Assembly (NCBI GenBank): GCA_016178785.1
Contig: JACOSO010000043.1
Coordinates: 124,001 to 188,000, forward strand
From: Bacteroidota bacterium
Lineage (GTDB): Bacteria; Bacteroidota; Bacteroidia; Cytophagales; Cyclobacteriaceae
Reading direction: 5' to 3'
Length of the DNA: 64,000 nt
Shown here: one piece after another, positions 9,860-20,400 of the stretch
How positions within the stretch are numbered: position 1 is the first letter of the stretch
Layout of the letters: each line of letters opens with the position of its first letter
Position numbers and translations under genes: made by a program
Notes under the pieces: model-generated
Seen by the model: the letters and a program-made list of their open reading frames with translations, nothing else
The model's database searches: none
What the model was told of the DNA's origin: nothing

Positions 9860-10633
9860 TTATCGTGAAGCGAGAGAATGGAAAGCCGACTGCTGATGAT
9901 TGCGTAACAAAAGAGTCAGCTTTTCCTTCGAGGATTCATTGAGTGAGCTTGCTTCAATACTGTGAAGCAGAATAGGAGTAAAAATTTCAATACGCGGATT
10001 GTCATAAATTTTCCATGCCTGCTCCAGATACACGCAGCAATTGATTAATTCATTTTTGTTAAATGCTTCTACCGCTCGATTGAAATAAAGCAAACCCGGA
10101 AGTTGTGAAGGGAGAAGTTCATGAAACAGGCGAAGTTTTGAAAGATAAAGTTGTGCTCCAGGTGTTGTTTTGCTTTGTTGATATTTGGAGATTCTTTCCT
10201 TGATCAAATTCTGATCCGTTACAAGGCCATTAGCACAGTCAGTGCTTTCCAACAGAACCTCACCTCGGCTTGTCTTCACTGTCATGAAAATATGATAATT
10301 GGTTTCGTAGATTTTATAAGAGAAACCTAATTGCTCCAAAGAATTCGCGAAAAAGTAGGTGCCACTGAGGCAATCATAATTTCCTTTTTCAAAAATGTCA
10401 TTCACTTGAGAATAGGCTCTATAGTTTTTGAGAAATTCCTTATGAGCCCTGACAAATAGGTGCTTTACAAGCTTATAATCCTTTGTTTTTTTGGCTTGAA
10501 AAGAAGAGATAAAATCTGAAAAACCATGGCTAAATTGATTGAGGGTCAGGTCGCTGGCTGGAGTAATAGCATTTTGACCAAAGCTATTTAGGCTTAAAAG
10601 CAACCCGTAGAGCGCAAGAACTAAAATCCTCAT
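9860..10633 (-). CDS. Secreted transglutaminase-like fold protein of unknown function
   Basis: I do not recognise a named family. The protein has 257 residues with a signal peptide (1-20, ending SFGQ). A central segment has the order expected of transglutaminase-like cysteine proteases: C88 in NYDCLSGTYFFA at the start of a helix, H114 in TNYHIFMTV and D132 in ESTD. The N-terminal half is helical and basic, and the C-terminal 100 residues look helical and TPR-like (LYFNRAVEAFNKNELINCCVYLEQAWKIY). The catalytic triad is inferred from spacing and local context only. It is convergent with the OmpA gene and divergent from the aldehyde dehydrogenase gene. Confidence 0.72.
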   Translation of the reverse strand: MRILVLALYGLLLSLNSFGQNAITPASDLTLNQFSHGFSDFISSFQAKKTKDYKLVKHLFVRAHKEFLKNYRAYSQVNDIFEKGNYDCLSGTYFFANSLEQLGFSYKIYETNYHIFMTVKTSRGEVLLESTDCANGLVTDQNLIKERISKYQQSKTTPGAQLYLSKLRLFHELLPSQLPGLLYFNRAVEAFNKNELINCCVYLEQAWKIYDNPRIEIFTPILLHSIEASSLNESSKEKLTLLLRNHQQSAFHSLASR

Positions 10634-10760
10634 GTTAAGCCAATGTTAACAAATACCATTATGAAATTAACGTACAGGTAATATATATGCAAGGCCTCCC
10701 CAAAAACATAACACTTCATTCCCCTAAAAAATGAATTAACTTTCTTGAAAAGACCCAAGA

Positions 10761-12191
10761 ATGACTGCCGATGTCTCAATTGATTTTCAGCGCCTGACAG
10801 ATTCTTTCGAAAAGCACAAAAAGAGAAGCCTTCTGCTTCGCAATGAGCCGCTAAATGAGCGCAAAAGGAGAATCAGTGGCTTCGAAGGGTTTCTCATGAA
10901 GAACCGCGACAGAATTGCAGAAGCTCTTGGAAAGGATTTTAAAAAGCCAAAAACAGAATCTGATGTTTCAGAATTGTATCCTGTTCTGACAGAAATTCGT
11001 CATGCGCTTGCACATCTTGAAGAATGGTCAGCGCCTCAAAAAATTGATGCGCCCCTCACCTATTTGGGAACCCGCTCGGAAGTCCGTTACGAGCCCAAAG
11101 GCGTTTGCTTGATTATAGCCCCCTGGAATTTTCCTATCAACTTGTGCTTTGGCCCATTGATATCGTGCCTGGCTGCAGGCAATACCGCGATCATAAAGCC
11201 ATCGGAGATGACGCCACACACTTCGCGATTGATTTCAGATCTTGTGAAAGAATTTTTTGAAGAGGATTTGGTAACGGTTGTTGAAGGTGGACAAAATGTT
11301 TCGGAGCAGCTGCTTGAGCTTCCCTTTGATCATATTTTTTTTACCGGCAGCCCTGCCGTAGGCAAGTTGGTGATGAAAGCTGCTGCTGAGAATTTGACAT
11401 CTGTTACATTAGAATTGGGAGGGAAATCACCGGCAATCATTGATGCTTCTGCAAACATTAGTGATACAGCCAAGCGAATTGCCTTCGGGAAATTCCTGAA
11501 CAACGGACAAACCTGTATTGCGCCCGATTATGTTTTGGTTGAGGAAAGTGTGCAGCAAAAGTTTGTTGAGGCATTAAAAATTGAAATTCAAAAAATGTTC
11601 GGACAAAATGGGGTTTTAACGGAAGCATCACCCCACTATGCACGTATTGTGAACCGTAAACATTTCGATCGGCTCAACAAGATTCTTCGAGATGCAATTG
11701 ATAAAGGTGCGAAGGTAGAATCGTCTGGCCCCATGAATTCAGAAACCAATTTCATTCATCCTGTAGTATTATCGAACGTGGCACCAAACAGCCTGGCCAT
11801 GCAAGATGAAATTTTCGGACCGATACTTCCTGTCATTCCATTCAAGTCGGTTGAGCAGGTAACTTATCTTGTCAACGGAAAACCCAAACCTCTTGCGTTA
11901 TATATTTTTAGTAGCCGAAAATCCTTTCAGGAAAAAATTCTTTTAGAGACTTCGGCAGGCTCTGTTGGCATCAATGAATGCGTGCTGCAATTCACTCATC
12001 CCAACTTGCCCTTTGGTGGAGTGAATTCAAGCGGCATTGGAAAATCTCACGGGCGATATGGTTTTCTTGCTTTCTCGAATGAAAAACCCGTGCTAAAGCA
12101 AAAAAGAGGATTTGCTATTTCTTATTTGCTGCATCCTCCGTATACCAATTTTCGTCAAAAACTGGTGAGTTTGATGCTGAAATGGTTTTAA
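10761..12191 (+). CDS. Aldehyde dehydrogenase family protein (ALDH3-like)
   Basis: This NAD(P)-dependent oxidoreductase converts aldehydes to carboxylates. It has 476 residues, the length of class 3 fatty-aldehyde-type ALDHs. E218 in VTLELGGKSPAI is the general base and C252 in NNGQTCIAPDYVLV is the nucleophile. IAPWNFPINLCFGPLI binds cofactor, and QDEIFGPILPVIPF is the conserved ALDH segment. The C-terminus ends in a hydrophobic and aromatic tail (YTNFRQKLVSLMLKWF) similar to tails that bring ALDH3 proteins to membranes. A lipid-derived aldehyde substrate is therefore plausible but not shown. It appears to be transcribed alone. Confidence 0.92.
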   Translation: MTADVSIDFQRLTDSFEKHKKRSLLLRNEPLNERKRRISGFEGFLMKNRDRIAEALGKDFKKPKTESDVSELYPVLTEIRHALAHLEEWSAPQKIDAPLTYLGTRSEVRYEPKGVCLIIAPWNFPINLCFGPLISCLAAGNTAIIKPSEMTPHTSRLISDLVKEFFEEDLVTVVEGGQNVSEQLLELPFDHIFFTGSPAVGKLVMKAAAENLTSVTLELGGKSPAIIDASANISDTAKRIAFGKFLNNGQTCIAPDYVLVEESVQQKFVEALKIEIQKMFGQNGVLTEASPHYARIVNRKHFDRLNKILRDAIDKGAKVESSGPMNSETNFIHPVVLSNVAPNSLAMQDEIFGPILPVIPFKSVEQVTYLVNGKPKPLALYIFSSRKSFQEKILLETSAGSVGINECVLQFTHPNLPFGGVNSSGIGKSHGRYGFLAFSNEKPVLKQKRGFAISYLLHPPYTNFRQKLVSLMLKWF

Positions 12192-12248
12192 AAAAAATCG
12201 GAACTGTTACTTTAATAAAATTTCATCGACTGCAACGCTGGCATTTGC

Positions 12249-12256
12249 TATTTTTG
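12249..12256 (+). promoter_or_regulatory. Candidate Bacteroidota -7 promoter box (TAnnTTTG type)
   Basis: TATTTTTG lies 20 bp upstream of the AsmA-like start codon and fits the Bacteroidota -7 consensus TAnnTTTG. I could not see a convincing TTG at the -33 position, so this is a weak call. Confidence 0.25.
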
Positions 12257-12275
12257 TAGTCCTAATTTTTAACAC

Positions 12276-15218
12276 ATGAAAATCCTGAAAAAAATACTCA
12301 TTGGCTTCGCAGCCCTAATTGGTTTGATTGTTATTGCTGCTATCGTTTTGCCAATTGTCTTTAAAGGCAAGATCAAAGAAATGGTGGATAAAGAGATCGC
12401 CAAGACCGTCAATGCCGATGTGGTTTTCGATGTGAATAATTTCAGTCTTTCGGTGTTCAGGCATTTCCCAAATGTCACGGTGGAGGTAAAAGAACTTGGG
12501 GTTTTCAACCGGGCACCATTTGAAGGTGTGCATTTGTTTGTGGTAGAGCGTTTTGATGTAGTGCTCAATTTGAACGATGTATTGTTCGGTGACCAGCTTC
12601 GCGTGAAGGGGATCACACTGGTCCGTCCACAGATCAATGTGAAAGTTTTGAAAGATGGCCGTGCCAACTATAACATTACTTATCCATCTACCGATACAGT
12701 CAAAACTTCAGAGGAGCCATCCAAATTCTCTTTTGGCATTGATAATTGGACGATTGAAGATGCCGAAGTGGTTTATGATGATGAAACCATGCCGATTTAT
12801 CTCTCACTAAGAGGATTGGACCACTCCGGAAGTGGCAATTTCAACGATCAGCAATTTGATTTAAAGACAAAAACAACTGCCGATTCTGTGACCTTGAAAT
12901 ATGGAGGTGCAGAATATCTTACCAACAAGCGTGCTGGCATTGATGCCATCATAGGCATTAGCGAGAATTACACCAAGTATACGTTCAAAGAAAACCTTGC
13001 CAAGCTAAACGACTTTGCATTGGGTTTCGATGGTTGGTTCAAAATGAATGAAAAGGATTTTGGAATGGACATCAATTTCAAGAGTCCTGAAAATTCTTTC
13101 AAGAGCATCCTCTCGCTTGTGCCGGGTATGTACTCCAAAGACTTTGATAAAGTCGAAACCAAAGGGGATTTGGCTTTTAATGGCTTTGTAAAAGGGACAT
13201 ACAGTGAAAAACAGATGCCCGCCTTCAACCTGGAAATGATTGTAAAAGATGCCATGTTCAAGTATCCGTCAGTGCCTGCAGCTGTTACCAACATTGGGGT
13301 TGATTTGCTGGTTGATAACAAGACAGGAGTGATTGAAAATACGCTGGTGGATTTGAAAAAATTCCATATCGATTTTGGATCAAATCCAATCGATGCACGC
13401 GCTACGATTGCAAACCTCAAGGATTACAGAGTGGATGCCTTTGTGAAGGCAGCTTTTAACCTCGCGGAGGTAGAAAAAATGTTTCCAATGGAAGGTGTGG
13501 AATTAAAAGGAATTTTCTCAGCCAATGCAACGATCAAAGGAGTGTATGACAGCATCAAAAAGACGATTCCTGCAGTCAATGCTACGATGAGCCTTGCCAA
13601 TGGATATGTCAAAACTTCACAGTTTCCTATTCCACTTCAGGATTTGAAGTTCACATCTTCAATAAAGAATACTTCAGGTAAAATGGCTGAGACATTTATC
13701 AACGTCAATGGGTTTTCGATGCTGATGGATGGAGAAAAATTCACAGCTGACCTAATGCTGCAAAATCTTAACGATTATACCTGGGACCTGAGGGCCAATG
13801 GCAGTGTTGACATTGAAAAGATGACAAAAATTTTCCCTCTGGATGGCATGACGCTGGCTGGTAAAGTGAAAGCCAACATCGAGACTAAAGGAAAGTATTC
13901 TGATGTTACAGCAAAACATTATGACCGATTACCAACCAGTGGTTCAGCAACACTTTCCAATTTTAAATTTACCTCAAAAACACTGCCTTATGCAGTGACG
14001 ATTTCACAGGCTGAAGCTTCATTCAATCCCCAAAAAATCGAAATGAAGAATACTTCGGGAACAATCGGGAAAAGCGACTTTAATGTGAGTGGCGCTGTGA
14101 ACAATTATCTGGGATATGTTTTTGGAGGAGGAACGATTGCCGGAACAATGAATTTCAATTCTACTTTATTGGACTTAAATGAATTCATGACCGACAGTGC
14201 ACCTACAACTACAAAAGACACAACAAAACTGACGGTGATTCCAATTCCGTTGAATATTGATTTCCTATTGCATTCCAATCTTAAAACGGTGAAGATGATG
14301 GATTACAATATTTCTAATGCGATAGGAGACATTGTTGTTAAAGATGGCATGGCAAAAATGAACAACGTGAAATTCAACATGCTTGACGGAGCATTCGCAG
14401 TTAATGGAACGTATGACACAAGAAATATTCAACATCCAAAATATGATTTTGGATTGAAAGTCGAAGATCTTTCGATTCAGAAGGCAGCGAGTACGTTTTC
14501 AATCATAAAGACCTATGCCCCCATTGCAGGAATGGCCCAGGGGAAATTTGGTACGGACTTTAAAGTGAGTGGTGAACTCGGCCAGGATATGATGCCGAAG
14601 ATGAATACAGTGAATGGTGATGGGTTGATTAAGATCGCGGAAGCAGCAGTTACCCAGTCCAAATTAATTTCAGGAGTAACGTCACTCACAAAACTTCAAG
14701 ATGCAGATAACGTGACGCTAAAAAATGTATTGATGTCCGCAACCATCAGTGATGGCAAGTTGAGCGTGAAACCTTTTAATGTGAAGTTTGGAAATTACGT
14801 TACGGCCGTTTCAGGCAGCACAGCGCTCGATGGTAAAATTAATTATGCATTGAAGATGAATGTGCCAGCGGGCAAACTTGGCAGTCAGCTTCAAAGTCTG
14901 GTTGGCGTGAGCAATCCTTCCTCTGAGGTCCCGCTGAATATCGGTATGGGTGGAACATTCTTGAACCCTCAACTGCAACTGGCCTCGCAAGAGCAGAAGC
15001 AGCAAGTAAAAGAGGCTGTAACGACAGTAGCAAAAGATAAGGCCAAAGATGCGGTCCAAGAAGCTGTGAAAGGAACACAGGCACAGGATGTAGTAAATAA
15101 TCTGTTAGGAGGTAAAAAAGACTCTACCAAAACAAAAACCGATAGCACCAAAGCAAATCCGGTACAGGATGTCCTTCAAAACAAATTGCAGAACCTGCTG
15201 AAGCGGAAGAAGAATTAA
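12276..15218 (+). CDS. AsmA-like family protein (periplasmic, inner-membrane anchored)
   Basis: This is a 980-residue member of the AsmA/TamB-like repeat-beta-groove group, proteins that span the periplasm and are implicated in lipid transport or outer-membrane homeostasis. A single membrane helix at about 9-29 (IGFAALIGLIVIAAIVLPIV) is followed by a long region of alternating beta-strands (LRVKGITLVRPQINVKVLKD and many similar segments). The C-terminal AsmA_2-type region is at about 740-930. The last 60 residues are lysine, threonine and glutamine rich. The stop codon lies 1 bp before the hutF start, so the two genes may be co-transcribed, although no functional link is obvious. The family call is strong and the substrate is unknown. 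Confidence 0.86.
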   Translation: MKILKKILIGFAALIGLIVIAAIVLPIVFKGKIKEMVDKEIAKTVNADVVFDVNNFSLSVFRHFPNVTVEVKELGVFNRAPFEGVHLFVVERFDVVLNLNDVLFGDQLRVKGITLVRPQINVKVLKDGRANYNITYPSTDTVKTSEEPSKFSFGIDNWTIEDAEVVYDDETMPIYLSLRGLDHSGSGNFNDQQFDLKTKTTADSVTLKYGGAEYLTNKRAGIDAIIGISENYTKYTFKENLAKLNDFALGFDGWFKMNEKDFGMDINFKSPENSFKSILSLVPGMYSKDFDKVETKGDLAFNGFVKGTYSEKQMPAFNLEMIVKDAMFKYPSVPAAVTNIGVDLLVDNKTGVIENTLVDLKKFHIDFGSNPIDARATIANLKDYRVDAFVKAAFNLAEVEKMFPMEGVELKGIFSANATIKGVYDSIKKTIPAVNATMSLANGYVKTSQFPIPLQDLKFTSSIKNTSGKMAETFINVNGFSMLMDGEKFTADLMLQNLNDYTWDLRANGSVDIEKMTKIFPLDGMTLAGKVKANIETKGKYSDVTAKHYDRLPTSGSATLSNFKFTSKTLPYAVTISQAEASFNPQKIEMKNTSGTIGKSDFNVSGAVNNYLGYVFGGGTIAGTMNFNSTLLDLNEFMTDSAPTTTKDTTKLTVIPIPLNIDFLLHSNLKTVKMMDYNISNAIGDIVVKDGMAKMNNVKFNMLDGAFAVNGTYDTRNIQHPKYDFGLKVEDLSIQKAASTFSIIKTYAPIAGMAQGKFGTDFKVSGELGQDMMPKMNTVNGDGLIKIAEAAVTQSKLISGVTSLTKLQDADNVTLKNVLMSATISDGKLSVKPFNVKFGNYVTAVSGSTALDGKINYALKMNVPAGKLGSQLQSLVGVSNPSSEVPLNIGMGGTFLNPQLQLASQEQKQQVKEAVTTVAKDKAKDAVQEAVKGTQAQDVVNNLLGGKKDSTKTKTDSTKANPVQDVLQNKLQNLLKRKKN

Positions 15219-15219
15219 C

Positions 15220-16581
15220 ATGAAATTCTTCCGCTTTGATTCACTTCTCCAAAACAACAGTTGGATTTCTCCTGCATTTGTCGGTGTTGACGGCAATGGG
15301 CTTATTCAAAATCTGTCTTCTGAAAAACCAGACGAAGAGATAGAAATCATCGATGGTTTTGCTCTCCCCGGATTTCAGAATGCCCATTCACACGCCTTTC
15401 AATATGCCATGGCAGGACTTGCCGAGAACCATCCTTCCGGGGCTGATGATGATTTTTGGACTTGGCGTGAAGAGATGTACAAATGCGCGCTGTCAGTAGA
15501 CCCTGACCAAGTTGAAGCAATAGCTGCGATTCTCTATGCAGAAATGTTGCGCGTGGGTTATACGCATGTAGCCGAGTTCCATTATCTGCATCATGACAAA
15601 GAAGGAAAACCATTTGGCAACCTTGCAGAAATGGGTGAACGGTTAGTGGCCGCAGCGAAATCTGCTGGGATAAAACTCACATTGATTCCCGTCTTCTATC
15701 AGAAAGGAAATTTTGGACAGGCCCCACAACCGCGACAAAGAAGATTCATTTCAAAAACTGTTGATGAGTATTTTAAATTACTTGATGCATCGAAACGCAT
15801 TTTAAAGAACCACTCAAATGCGTATTTAGGTTTTAGTGTTCATTCACTTCGGGCTGTAGATCTGAATGACATAAAGACTACCTTCCATGAGGGTCCCCAA
15901 GAATTACCTTTTCATTTGCATATAGCAGAACAGAAGAAAGAAGTCAACGATTGCCTCGCCTTCTGTAACAAGAGACCCATGCAATGGCTGCTTGAAAACT
16001 TACCGGTAAACGAGCGTTTCCATTTGGTGCACTCTACTCATCTCAATGACGAAGAATTGAAAAAACTAGCAGCCTCTAAAGCAAACGTAGTACTTTGTCC
16101 TTCCACCGAAGGAAATCTTGGCGATGGAATTTTTAGAATGAAAGAGTATGTGAAGATGCGAGGCCATTGGAGCATCGGAACTGACAGTCACATCGGGCTT
16201 AATCCATTAGAAGAATTTCGGATGATTGATTATCGTCAAAGATTGATTACAAATCATCGAAATACTTTTGAAGGCGATGCTTCAGCGTATCTCGTCAATG
16301 AATCCGTTTCATCTGGAAGAGAGGCCATGGGTGTTTCTTCAAAAAAGAATTTTGAGATCGGTAAACCATTCGATGCAGTTGTATTCAATTCGAGATCGCA
16401 TTTGCTCGCTGAAACTTCCGAGAAGAACCGACTCGCCACTCTTTTGTACACTTCCGACTCGAGTCGAATCATTGGCACCATTGTGAACGGAAAGTGGGTA
16501 GTGAAAAATGGTCATCATAACAATGGGCAATTCATTAAAGACAACTTTGCCAGGGCCATGAAGCAGTTGAAGAATCGATAG
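15220..16581 (+). CDS. hutF: Formimidoylglutamate deiminase HutF
   Basis: This zinc amidohydrolase converts N-formimidoyl-L-glutamate to N-formyl-L-glutamate and ammonia in the five-step histidine degradation route. The 453-residue protein has the metal site H56-S-H58 in GFQNAHSHAFQ followed by the HutF-specific block AMAGLAE and FWTWREEMYKCA. LPFHLHIAEQKKEV provides further histidine ligands, and GTDSHIGLNPLEEFR provides the catalytic aspartate. These blocks separate it from generic cytosine or guanine deaminases. No other hut genes are in the window. It follows the AsmA-like gene after 1 bp, and a hairpin-rich gap follows it. Confidence 0.92.
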   Translation: MKFFRFDSLLQNNSWISPAFVGVDGNGLIQNLSSEKPDEEIEIIDGFALPGFQNAHSHAFQYAMAGLAENHPSGADDDFWTWREEMYKCALSVDPDQVEAIAAILYAEMLRVGYTHVAEFHYLHHDKEGKPFGNLAEMGERLVAAAKSAGIKLTLIPVFYQKGNFGQAPQPRQRRFISKTVDEYFKLLDASKRILKNHSNAYLGFSVHSLRAVDLNDIKTTFHEGPQELPFHLHIAEQKKEVNDCLAFCNKRPMQWLLENLPVNERFHLVHSTHLNDEELKKLAASKANVVLCPSTEGNLGDGIFRMKEYVKMRGHWSIGTDSHIGLNPLEEFRMIDYRQRLITNHRNTFEGDASAYLVNESVSSGREAMGVSSKKNFEIGKPFDAVVFNSRSHLLAETSEKNRLATLLYTSDSSRIIGTIVNGKWVVKNGHHNNGQFIKDNFARAMKQLKNR

Positions 16582-16670
16582 AGGCATTTCTAAAGACTCA
16601 GTGAATCCTTCTCTTCCGGAGAAGGGCGAAGGATAGAGGCGAGAAAAGGAAAGGTTTTTGGAGATGCCTT
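16581..16670 (+). repeat. Nested inverted repeat, possible terminator after hutF
   Basis: CCTTCTC (16607-16613) and GAGAAGG (16619-16625) form a 7-bp stem with a 5-nt loop. AGGCAT (16582-16587) and ATGCCT (16664-16669) form an outer arm pair. The gap between hutF and the exonuclease gene holds nothing else recognisable. Termination or RNA stabilisation is possible, and the 7-bp arms resemble other elements in this window. Confidence 0.45.
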
Positions 16671-16717
16671 CGTCTTTCTGAATTATTTTTTGCTAATTCG
16701 GAAAAATAAACACAAAC

Positions 16718-17437
16718 ATGATTCCTGAGCTTCGCGACATTATTTTCCTCGACATAGAAACCATCGGAGTCGTAGAAAAGCATGAACAGTTAAGCGAGCG
16801 GTTCAAAACTCAATGGGCACGCAAGGCAAGTTTTTTCAAACGAGAAGAAAATCAAACCGATGGAGATTTATTTGAAGAGCGAGCAGGGATTTATGCCGAG
16901 TTTGGAAAAATCATTGTCATCGCCATTGGCAAATTTGTTGAAAATGAGAATGGTGGAATCGTATTCAAAACCAAATCCTTTTCTGGTCATGATGAAAAGA
17001 GATTATTGGAGGATTTCAAATCAGTTATTGAGAAAACCGATGCATCCAAAACAAAACTTTGCGCTCACAATGGAAAAGAGTTCGACTTTCCATACATCAG
17101 CCGAAGAATGTTGGTGAATGGAATCGCGCTACCATCGCTGCTCAATCTTGCCGGAACTAAAAAATGGGAAGTGCCCCACCTCGACACAATGGAGATGTGG
17201 AAGTTTGGAGACTACAAACATTATACTTCACTTGATTTGCTCCTTGCCCTTTTTGACATCCCCACAAGCAAGGGCAGAATGGATGGATCGATGGTGAATG
17301 AGGTTTACTATAAAGAAAAAAATCTTCCTAAGATAGCTGAATATTGTATCGCTGATGTTGTGGCGATAGCTCAATTGTATCTGAGGATGAAAGGGATGCC
17401 TTTGATAAATCAAGGAAACATTATTCATTCGGTTTGA
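16718..17437 (+). CDS. Predicted 3'-5' exonuclease of the PolB-like DEDD superfamily
   Basis: This 239-residue protein consists of one RNase-H-fold exonuclease domain. The ExoI motif is IIFLDIETIGV (D and E ligands), ExoII is CAHNGKEFDFPYISRRM, and ExoIII is YCIADVVAIAQLYLRM, the DEDD-type arrangement seen in the stand-alone relatives of the DNA polymerase B exonuclease domain. All four acidic residues appear present, so the protein should be active on single-stranded nucleic acid, though its substrate is not known. The start ATG follows the hutF hairpin region. A restriction-modification gene lies 41 bp downstream on the same strand, which might suggest co-expression in DNA processing but could be chance. 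Confidence 0.85.
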   Translation: MIPELRDIIFLDIETIGVVEKHEQLSERFKTQWARKASFFKREENQTDGDLFEERAGIYAEFGKIIVIAIGKFVENENGGIVFKTKSFSGHDEKRLLEDFKSVIEKTDASKTKLCAHNGKEFDFPYISRRMLVNGIALPSLLNLAGTKKWEVPHLDTMEMWKFGDYKHYTSLDLLLALFDIPTSKGRMDGSMVNEVYYKEKNLPKIAEYCIADVVAIAQLYLRMKGMPLINQGNIIHSV

Positions 17438-17478
17438 TATGAGTCGCGTGCTGAATTTCAGTTACATTAGCATTTTGA

Positions 17479-20400
17479 ATGCTATCTAATTATCTCAAGA
17501 AAGTAGCCGAAACCACTTCGCAAGGAGATGCCCGCGAAGAAAGCTACTACTCACACCTCTCTTCTTTCTTCCAGACATTTGCAGACAGTATTGACCGAAA
17601 AAAAATCCAGATCACCACACTGCCCAAGAAAACAGAAGCGGGTAATCCTGACTTTCGTATTTGGGATGGACAACAACAAATCGTTGGCTACATTGAAGCC
17701 AAGAAGCCAGGAGAAAACCTGGATGTGATCGAAAACTCGGAGCAACTCAAACGCTACCGTGGCGTATTCCCGAACTTAATCTTAACCGACTTTTACGAAT
17801 TCAGGCTTTATAGAAATGGCGAAATCATCGACAAAACTTTTATTGGCCGCCCATTTATTGCCAAAAAATTAAAGACGGTTCCGCCCGTTGAGAACGAGGA
17901 GAAATTCAACTCACTCCTTGAGAAATTCTTTTCTTTTACACTTCCTAAAGTTTATTCGGCTGAATCACTTGCATCTGAACTGGCCAAGCGAACACGGTTC
18001 TTGCGCGATGAAGTAGTAACTATCGAACTTGAAGAAGAGCAAAAAGGAAAAGGCCCGCTCTATGGCTTTTATACAGCATTCAAGAAATATTTGATTGCTG
18101 ATTTGAAAGAAGATGGCTTTGCCGATATCTACTCACAGACTATTACATACGGCTTGTTCGCAGCAAGAACTCGAGCCAATGGAACTTTCAACAGGAAACT
18201 TGCTTTTGAGTTGATCCCACAAACGATCGGCATTTTGCGCGATGTGTTTCAATTCATTTCGTTGGGCAAAAAACTTCCGCTTGCCATGGAAGTAATCATC
18301 GATGACATTGCTGAAGTGCTGCAAGCGGCAGATGTGAGTAACATCCTTCACGAATATTACAGAAAAGGAAAAGGCGAAGACCCAATCGTTCATTTCTACG
18401 AAACCTTCCTGAACATTTACGACCCGGCCACACGTGAGAAGCGTGGTGTGTACTACACGCCCGAGCCAGTGGTGAAATACATTGTGCGCGCCATCCACGA
18501 TTTGCTCAAAACACATTTTGATCTGGCAGATGGCCTCGCCAGCAAAGAAGTAACGCTGCTTGACCCGGCCGGAGGCACGCTCACCTTCCCGGCTGAAGCG
18601 ATCAAACTTGCGGTGAATGAGTTTACAGAAAAATATGGTGAGGGCGGCCTCAACCAGTTTTTTCAAAACCATATTCTGCAACACTATTTTGCTTTTGAGC
18701 TGATGATGGCGCCTTATGCCATTGGACACATCAAGATTGCGTTCTTGCTCGAAGAGCTGGGCTACAAAATGCGTGAGGATGACCGCTTCAATCTCTTCCT
18801 TACTAACACGCTGGATATGGAAGATTTGGCCCAGACCGAAATACCTGGACTGGAAAGTTTAAGTGATGAAAGCCACAGGGCAGGCAAAGTAAAAAGGCAC
18901 GACCCGATTTTGGTGATTCTTGGTAATCCACCTTATAGCGGCATCTCAGCTAATATTAATAAATGGACGGAAGAACTTCTGAAAACTAATATAGACGGAG
19001 CGCAAAGTTATTTTGAAGTTGATGGCGAGCCACTAGGGGAACAAAAGACTTGGCTTCAAAACGATTATGTAAAATTCCTGCGTTTCGCACAATGGAAAAT
19101 TCATAAAGCTGGTCATGGAATAGTAGGAATGATTACCCACAATAGTTTTTTGGATAACACTACATTTCGTGGAATGCGCCAGAGTTTAATGAAAACCTTC
19201 AATGAAATTTATATCATTGATTTACATGGAAGCACAAAAGAAAAGTCACCCGATGGATCTAAAGATGAAAACGTGTTTGATATAGGCAAAGGAGTAGCTA
19301 TAACAATTCTGATTAAGAATAAGAAAAAAGAAGGAGTCAAAATTTTTCACCAAGATGTTTTCGGTTTAAGAGAGGAGAAATATGAATGGCTAGACAGGGC
19401 CAATTTGTCTAAAAAGAAATTTAGAGCTATAGAGCCAGAAAAGCCTTACTATTTTTTCTTATCGAAGGACTTGACTGGTGGTGTTGAATACAACAAATGG
19501 CTTGGAATTAATGAGGTTTTTCCATCAAATAATGTCGGTGTTGTTACGGCTCGGGATAGCTTTGTTACAGATTACGACAAGCATTCTTTAGAGGCAAGAA
19601 TTAAACAGTTTCGCAATTTAAAATTTGACGATGAATTCATTAAAAGTGCATATGGATTAAAAGATACATCCACTTTCAAATTGACTAAATTCAGGAAAGG
19701 CTTATCCGAAGAAAAGGACTGGGAGGAGAATTTTAAAACAATCTCTTATCGCCCATTTACTGATTTAAATATATTCTACTCTAAGTGGGTTATCGAAAGG
19801 CCAATATTGGATCTAATGCAACATATGTTTAACGAGAATATCGGCATTTGTTTCACTAGGCCACTTTCACCAACTTATAATTTTTCTGTATGGATCAGTG
19901 ACAAAATTATAGACCAATGCCTTGTTGGCAGAAAGTCAGCTGGCGCAGGCATTTCTTATTTGGCGCCCTTATATCTCTATAAACCCACCGAACCAAAACG
20001 TAAAGGGCAAAGCATGATGCTCTTCGAGCCGGAGATGAAATATGATAGCAAAGGCCGTGTGTCCAATATTTCTAAGGAGGTTTTAGAGAAATTAGAGAAA
20101 GCATACAAAAAGAAATTCACACCTGAACAGTTGTTGCATTATGTGTATGCTGTACTTTACAGTAACACTTATCGCGAGAAGTATGCAGAGTTTTTAAAAA
20201 TTGATTTTCCACATATTCCGTTTACATCTGATTTCAAATTGTTTTCGCAATTGGCTGAACAAGGGGAACAACTTACGGAACTTCATTTGTTAAAACACAA
20301 GTCGCTCAGCAAACCTGTGGCAAAATACAAGGGTAAAGGTGATGACCATGTGGAGAAACTAACCTACAATGAAGAGAAGCAAGTAGTCTTCATCAACAAG

